From: Paulownia fortunei | Taxonomy: Eukaryota > Streptophyta > Magnoliopsida > Lamiales > Paulowniaceae | NCBI GenBank assembly: GCA_019321725.1 | Contig: CM033116.1 | Coordinates: forward strand, 7,334,841 to 7,398,840 | Direction of reading: 5' to 3' | DNA length: 64,000 bases | Part shown: positions 58,005 through 64,000 of the stretch, piece by piece | Position numbering within the stretch: position 1 is the stretch's first letter | Layout of the letters: the number at the start of each line of letters is the position of its first letter | The notes under the pieces: generated by a model | The model's input: only the letters and a program-made list of their open reading frames with translations | The model's database searches: none | What the model was told of the DNA's origin: nothing | Made by a program: the position numbers and the translations under genes

Positions 58005-59260
58005 TGTAAGACCCGACCCCATTATTTAGTATAGAATTAAATTATCATGTGAGAGTTTAATATAATTAAGAGATAGAGGTGGGGCTATCCTATGCATATG
58101 AGTTAATTGAAGGAACTAATATGATATTTGAGAGAGTTGGATGTTAAACCCACCATAATAAAGAAAAAAAAAGGAAGAATGTGAAATAACATGGATAGAT
58201 TCTAGAGAGTAATAATAGTGGTTCAACAATTGCTTGATCATTAGGTTACTTAATTATTCTATTAAGTGAGGTTAATGAAAATCTTTAGAGATTAACATAA
58301 TGGGGCATATATGATTGCAGTATAAATAATTGAGGTGAATGATTTAATAGACTAATGTTTAATATATACTTTTAGATTTTGTTACAAAGAGTAAGACAGG
58401 TTCGATGGTTTATGCCTTCAAAAGTTTTGGAATTAAGGTAAGTGACTTTTTCCTTTTTTAATTATATAAACTCGTATATATAGTATTTTGTAGTGCTTGT
58501 ATAATTTTAACTTGGATCAACCAAGTTTATATAGGTACTGAATCTGAAAATATGAAAATGATTTGAGTTTTGTAAATTTAAATATGAAAATTGAGAATGT
58601 ATTTAAATATGATTTCTTGAATGTGGATGTGATTTGTCAATGAAGGTATGTGGAGGTGCTTTTAAAAACCATTGTTGGACACATTATTGACTATTTATGA
58701 ATACAGTTGAAAGTTGTTGTGATTTGAGAGTTTGGTTAGTGACCTAGTGCAATGGGGTTATGCCTACGCCATGGCCCAGTACATAGGGGGTTAAACCTGT
58801 ACTATGACCCAATACAAAGGGGTGGGAGGGGGGGTTAAGCCTGTACGAAAACTTAAGACAGGGGTTTTAAATTTGTCTCTTTGTATTATGCATTTGGTTT
58901 TACATAGTAGATTTTATCTAGAGATTGAATGGTTTCATAATTACATATTTGTTTATTTATTGTTCTCTTTTCATCGAATCATTAACATTCTCTTTTGGAA
59001 CTAAAGTGATACATTAATTGTTTTCTATTGTCTAAAGGTATTAATGTTCTTTTTTGCTTACTTGATCCAAGTAGTTAGATGTTGGGCTATCTGCAGTGTC
59101 ATTGTGTTCATAATTCCATAATATTTTTCAGATATCGAGACTTAGGTTTCAGGTAGGTTATGGAAGGAGTTCGATTTTAGCATTATTTGAGATGATGGAC
59201 TTTAATACACAAGTGACTTAGTAGTTGATTTTAGACATTGCTATATTAAGAATCCTTTTA
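58005..59260 (+). mobile_element. LTR-like element, family 2, copy D1
   Basis: Begins TGTAAGACCCGACCCC and runs collinear with copy B reversed ('tagaattaa', 'gagagtttaa'). It contains the minisatellite at 58735-58860 ('gacccaatacaaaggggt'). It lacks the shared 3' terminus, which has been replaced by unrelated sequence (about 59265-59695). It stands back to back with copy C, five bases apart. Confidence 0.6.
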
Positions 59261-59264
59261 CATA

Positions 59265-59695
59265 TTCACAGATAATGATCTGAAAGATATCACTTTGTTA
59301 ATCTACTTCAAAATTTTAATCCATGCTTTTGATATTTTCAATAAACGCAACTATTTGGAAACTCTATTTTCATTACTCGCAAAGAATCTCAACTTTACTC
59401 AAAATGAGATGAATAGTTCACTTTCCAAGCCCTACAAACTTTAAATTTCCTAATGCAAAGCTAAATATATGAGGAATCTCATAAGTGTAATCATGAAAAT
59501 CTAAAACTAATATTATTGCAAAAGTCAAAATCTTAATACCTAGACATTGACATGTTGAGCTTACAATAGTTCAATTTTCAATCACCTAAATCAATTATTT
59601 GGTTAACAAAATTTTACACATTCCTTCTTGTAAAAACCTTTGGGTCACTAACCTCTTACACAAGTTTTACCTTGAAATCATGCTTGTATAGAAAA
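59265..59695. other. Spacer between family 2 copies D1 and D2
   Basis: About 430 bp with no match elsewhere in the window and no open frame of note. Confidence 0.5.
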
Positions 59696-59696
59696 C

Positions 59697-60984
59697 AATG
59701 GGGCATATAAGATTGTAATATAAATAATTGAAGTGAATGATATAATAGACTGATGTTTAATATATATTTTTTAATTTTATTATAAAGAGTAAGTAAGAAG
59801 AGTTCAGACAATATGTGCCTTAATAAATCTTGGAATTAAGGTGAGTGACATTTCACTTTTCTCTTTAAATAAACTCATATATGTAGTACTTTGGCGTACG
59901 TGCGTAATTTTACAACTTGGATCAAGCGAGCTCATATATGTACTGAATTGAGGAAATGTGCAAATGATTTGAGTTTCATGGATTTTAACTACAAAAATGA
60001 GAATGTATTTGAATGTGGTTTCTTGAATGTGGATCTGCTTTGTAAATATGGGTATGTGGAGATATTTAAAATTCATTGTTGGACCATACATTACTAACTA
60101 TTCAGGAATAGACAATGGACAACAGAGACGTATTGGAATTTGAGAGTTTTGTTAGTGACCTAGTGCAAGAGTATTATGCTTGCACTGGGGCCCAATACAG
60201 GGGAGTGAAACTGTAACAAGACCCAGTACAGGGGGTTAGGTCTGTACCAAGACCTAAGATGGGGGGGGGGGGTGTTAAACCTCTTCCTCGTTAAGCCTGT
60301 TCTAATACCTAATATAGGAGGTTAAAACTCTCCCTAACCATGATTGTCTTATGTATTTGGTTTTATGTGGTGAATTTTATGTGGAGATTGAGTAGTTTTC
60401 ATAATTACATATTGTTTTTGTTTATTTTTCTCTTTTTATCGAATTGTTAACATTCTCTTTCAAAAGTCAAGTAACACATTAATTGTTTCTATTGACTGAA
60501 AGTATTACTATTTTTTTTACTTGTTTGATCCAACTAGTTGGGTGTTGGATTATTTACTATGTTGTCGTTCTCATAATTCCTTAATATTTTTCAAATATCA
60601 AGACTTAGGTTCTTCTAGATCAATTATTAGAGTATCAAGTAGTTTATGGAAGGAATTCGATTTTAGCAATATTTGATAGGATGGACTTCAATATTCATGT
60701 GAATGAGTAGCTGATTTTAGACATTAATCAATTTATATTTGAGGTTAATTACGCTTTAAGAGTTTTGTAACTTCTTGTCAAGTGGATTCTTGATAAAATA
60801 TTAGTTTATTTGGTCGATGGTTTACATTAATTTATTATTTATATTATGATTTGAGATACAAATTCTCTATACTAATATTTAAGTGTTGGAATAAATTGAA
60901 ATTATTAGGTTAGCCTTGCAGGCTTTTGGGATATTCGAAAGAGCTTGCTTCAGTTGTCATGGTCCTGTGGCTTGAATCGTGATG
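59697..60984 (+). mobile_element. LTR-like element, family 2, copy D2
   Basis: A direct repeat of D1 from 'gcatata-gattg-atataaataattga' onward. It contains the minisatellite 60155-60315 with a 13-14 base G run near 60260 and ends with the family terminus 'ttagccttgcaggcttttgg…' decayed to gaatcgtgatga. Starts without the TGTAAG head. Confidence 0.6.
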
Positions 60985-61338
60985 ATAATAAATTAATTAA
61001 AATTGTGTTAAATTCAAAAAGACATTATAATCAAATTTTATGTTTTATTAGAAAGGATACACACAAGAGAAATAGGTAAACAATTTAACAAGATTAAACT
61101 TTATATCGCCTTTATATGCTTATATATGTAAAGATATAATATAGTTACTTGACATTTCTGATTAATTAAATGTGATACTTTTATGGTTATGTGAATTTAT
61201 TTATTAGTTAATTTTCAAGAAAGAATACTAAATCTCCCTCCTAATCAATTGTTATTCATTTTTTCTCAAAAAAATGAAAATAAAGAAGACATTGAATTGA
61301 AAATTTGCTCTACATAATTTGTAATATGGTGTTGGTGT

Positions 61339-61370
<32 letters not shown>
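60985..61370. other. AT-rich sequence ending in (TA)n
   Basis: Nothing coding. It ends with a ~30-bp (AT)n run at 61341-61370 that precedes the tandem duplication. Confidence 0.6.
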
Positions 61371-61372
<2 letters not shown>

Positions 61373-63774
61373 CATTGTATATTATTAGATTACCTTAAAT
61401 TTTTAAGTTAATTCCATTTTACCCTCTTGTATTCTCTTCGGTATCACTTTACCGACTGTACTTTAACTTAGTATTACTTTACCCCTTATGTACTCTAACA
61501 AATGCTTCAATTATTTGTATTAAATGACTGAATTACTTTAACATAGTTTCTATTAAATTACAATATAGTAGGATATTTTTTATTTGCTAACTTATTGTAC
61601 TTATAAGTTTCTTACTCATCATGAATCTAAACAATACAAAATATGTTTTATGTAATATTTTATTAAACTTATAAAATATTAGTAATAAATTTCTCATTGT
61701 CAATCAAACTATAGTGATTTGATAAAAACTATGTTAAGTTCAAAAAAATAGCCATTAAAGTATATACTTTTCAATATAGTTTAATATATACATAACATTT
61801 TTATCTCTACTAGATTATGTTAAACGTTTTTAAAATAATTCATTAAATAATTTAAAAATTGAGTTAATTATTGAATATATGCCCATATTATTGTAAACAT
61901 TTTTTAATATATAGTTATACTTTCAATTAGTTAATCAAATAAGGACATAAAAATTGATTTAATAATGTAATGTTTTCTCATAGATCAAATAAATTAATTT
62001 GTTTCATCAAAGTCCAATATTATTGCTTAAGTAACATGTACAAAATGATCAACCTAAAAATATAATCGATTTATCAAATTTAGAGCGTACATTGAGAAAG
62101 ATTTTTTTTTCATATTTATATTGATTGTAATACAAAGAAATAGATAAAAAATATTGATTTTGAAATGATTCTGTCCAAGTTAGGTCTCAATTAGGAGGTG
62201 TATTCATTAATTACATCTTTCAAAGATAAATATTTCCCCACTCCTATCTCTTCTTTATTTTCAATGTTTTTTAAGGAAAATGTGTGAAAGTTGATTCAGA
62301 GAGAAATTTTAGCATTTTTTCTATTAAAACAACCAATAAAAAAGTCTACATTAGCAATTTTCGTCTATTTCTATTAAATAGGTGTCGTATATCAAGCAAG
62401 TGATGAATTGGATTTAATTTGTCAAATTTTAAAAAGTGCTACATGTAAATTGTCAACCCATATTTCAAAAGACCAAACTGAAAATAAACCAAGTTACAAG
62501 ACTCAAAATGCATTTTTGACTTTCAAATAACAATATCAAATTTAAGGCACAAACCGCTTTAACAAATATATATATATATATGACATTGTATATTATTAGA
62601 TTACCTTAAATTTTTAAGTTAATTCCATTTTACCCTCTTGTATTCTCTTCTCTTTGGTATCACTTTACCGACTGTACTTTAACTTAGTATTACTTTACCC
62701 CTCATGTACTCTAACAAATGTTCCAATTATTTGTATTAAATGACTGAATTACTTTAACATAGTTTCTATTAAATTACAATATAGTAAGATATTTTTTATT
62801 AGCTAACTTGTTGTACTTATAAGTTTCTTACTCATCATTAATTAAACAATACAAAATATGTTTTATGTAATATTTTATTAAACTTATAAAATATTAGTAA
62901 TAAATTTCTCATTGTCAATCAAACTATAGTGATTTGATAAAAACTATGTTAAGTTCAAAAATAGCCATTAAAGTATATACTTTTCAATATAGTTTAATAT
63001 ATACATAACCTTTTTATCTCTACTAGATTATGTTAAACTTTTTTAAAATAATTCATTAAATAATTTAAAGATCGAGTTAATTATTGAATATGTGCCCATA
63101 TTATTGTAAACATTTTTTAATATATAGTTATACTTTCAATTAGTTAATCAAATAAGGACATAAAAATTGATTTAATATTGTAATGTTTTCTCATAGATCA
63201 AATAAATTAATTTGTTTCATCAAAGTCCAATATTATTGCTTAAGTAACATGTATAAAATGATCAACCTAAAAATATAATCGATTTATCAAATTTAGAGCG
63301 TACATTGAGGAAAAAAAAATTTCATATTTATATTGATTGTATTACAAAGAAATAGATAAAAAATATTGATTTTGAAATGATTCTGTCCAAGTTAGGTCTC
63401 AATTAGGAGGTGTATTCATTAATTACATCTTTCAAAGATAAATATTTTCCTCACTCCTATCTCTTCTTTATTTTCAATGTTTTTTAAGGAAAATGTGTGA
63501 AAGTTGATTCAGAGAGAAATTTTAGCATTTTTTCTATTAAAACAAGCAATAAAGAAGTCTACATTAGCAATTTTCATCTATTTCCATTAAATAGGTGTCG
63601 TGTATCAAGCAAGTGATGAATTGGATTTAATTTGTCAAATTTTAAAAAGTGCTACATGTAAACTGTCAACCCATATTTTGAAAGACCAAACTGAAAATAA
63701 ACCAAGTTACAAGACTCAAAATGCATTTTTTAACTTTCATATAACAATATCAATTTTAAGGCACAAACCGCTTT

Positions 63775-63805
<31 letters not shown>
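61371..63805. repeat. 1.2-kb tandem duplication bounded by (TA)n
   Basis: Unit 1 is 61371 to about 62570 and unit 2 is 62582 to about 63780 (start-to-start 1,211 bp). Both begin gacattgtatattattagat and end 'ccgctttaacaaa'. They differ only by scattered substitutions and small indels, for example an 'ttctcttt' insertion near 62648. (TA)n tracts sit at 61341-61370, about 62566-62581 and 63780-63805, so replication slippage or unequal exchange between TA tracts is the likely origin. No open frame above noise. Confidence 0.9.
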
Positions 63806-64000
63806 CAAATCTACAATTTCTATGAAATCCATTAGGTTAAAAAAAACAACTAACAAATTTTTGCGACAATATACTTCTCGTGACTTACATTCCTCAAGAT
63901 ATTTTAGATATATGAAATTCAACGAGAAAGTGTTTCATTTTTTATTTTAACTTTACCTTCATTTTCTCAATATTTTTAACCAATTATGATTTAAATTAAT
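63806..64000. other. AT-rich sequence at window end
   Basis: Nothing recognised; the sequence continues beyond the window. Confidence 0.6.

Noticed and set aside
59804..60097. Opposed frames of 95 and 68 codons
   Set aside because: Within family 2 copy D2. The homologous part of D1 is not open, so there is no conserved coding sequence.

Overview
The window looks like nuclear DNA of a flowering plant, most likely a eudicot. It is AT-rich and packed with nested, decayed LTR retrotransposons: Ty3/gypsy Athila, Tat-like and chromovirus types, plus Ty1/copia. It also holds long (TA)n and (CT)n tracts, spliced-gene relics and TATA-type promoters. I see no intact protein-coding gene, rRNA, tRNA gene or CRISPR array. 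Nearly every recognisable reading frame is broken.

Layout. 168-926 is a palindrome of two head-to-head LTRs with a clean 5-bp target duplication. About 930-5030 is AT-rich and includes a possible gene start near 4168. 5030-8656 is a non-coding LTR element (minus strand) whose interior is three kinds of GC-rich minisatellite. 8660-10640 holds B3/REM-like exon relics split by a Tat-like LTR plus gag fragment that sits between two ~185-bp direct repeats. 11250-12400 is a copia protease/integrase relic. 14800-20779 is a gypsy element (minus) with a gag-integrase deletion junction and a solo LTR inserted in reverse. Its upstream LTR is itself split by another LTR-like insertion and ends about 220 bp before a peptide gene. 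26545-37463 is an Athila element (minus) with both LTRs, PBS, PPT, gag, protease, RT, RNase H and integrase, and a chromovirus fragment nested in gag. 43300-50162 is a copia element (plus) whose 3' LTR contains another solo LTR. 56018-60984 holds opposed and duplicated LTR-like copies. 61371-63780 is a young 1.2-kb tandem duplication.

The most unusual content is a multicopy gene family at about 21.0, 40.05, 50.16 and 52.33 kb, with 3' flank alone at 55.09 kb. Each fuller copy has a TATA box, a short leader, a hydrophobic signal-peptide-like start and 6-8 tandem repeats of about 147 bp (49 codons). Each repeat carries a CSLLGGC-like two-cysteine core, and the last repeat stops right after that core. 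I do not recognise the family. It looks like a secreted precursor for tandemly encoded small disulfide-loop peptides. All copies here have stops or frameshifts, and most of the retroelements inserted into or beside this cluster. Copies 2 and 4 are also flanked by long inverted repeats.

Coordinates of degenerate elements are approximate unless target duplications are quoted. All homology calls come from reading motifs by eye, without database searches.
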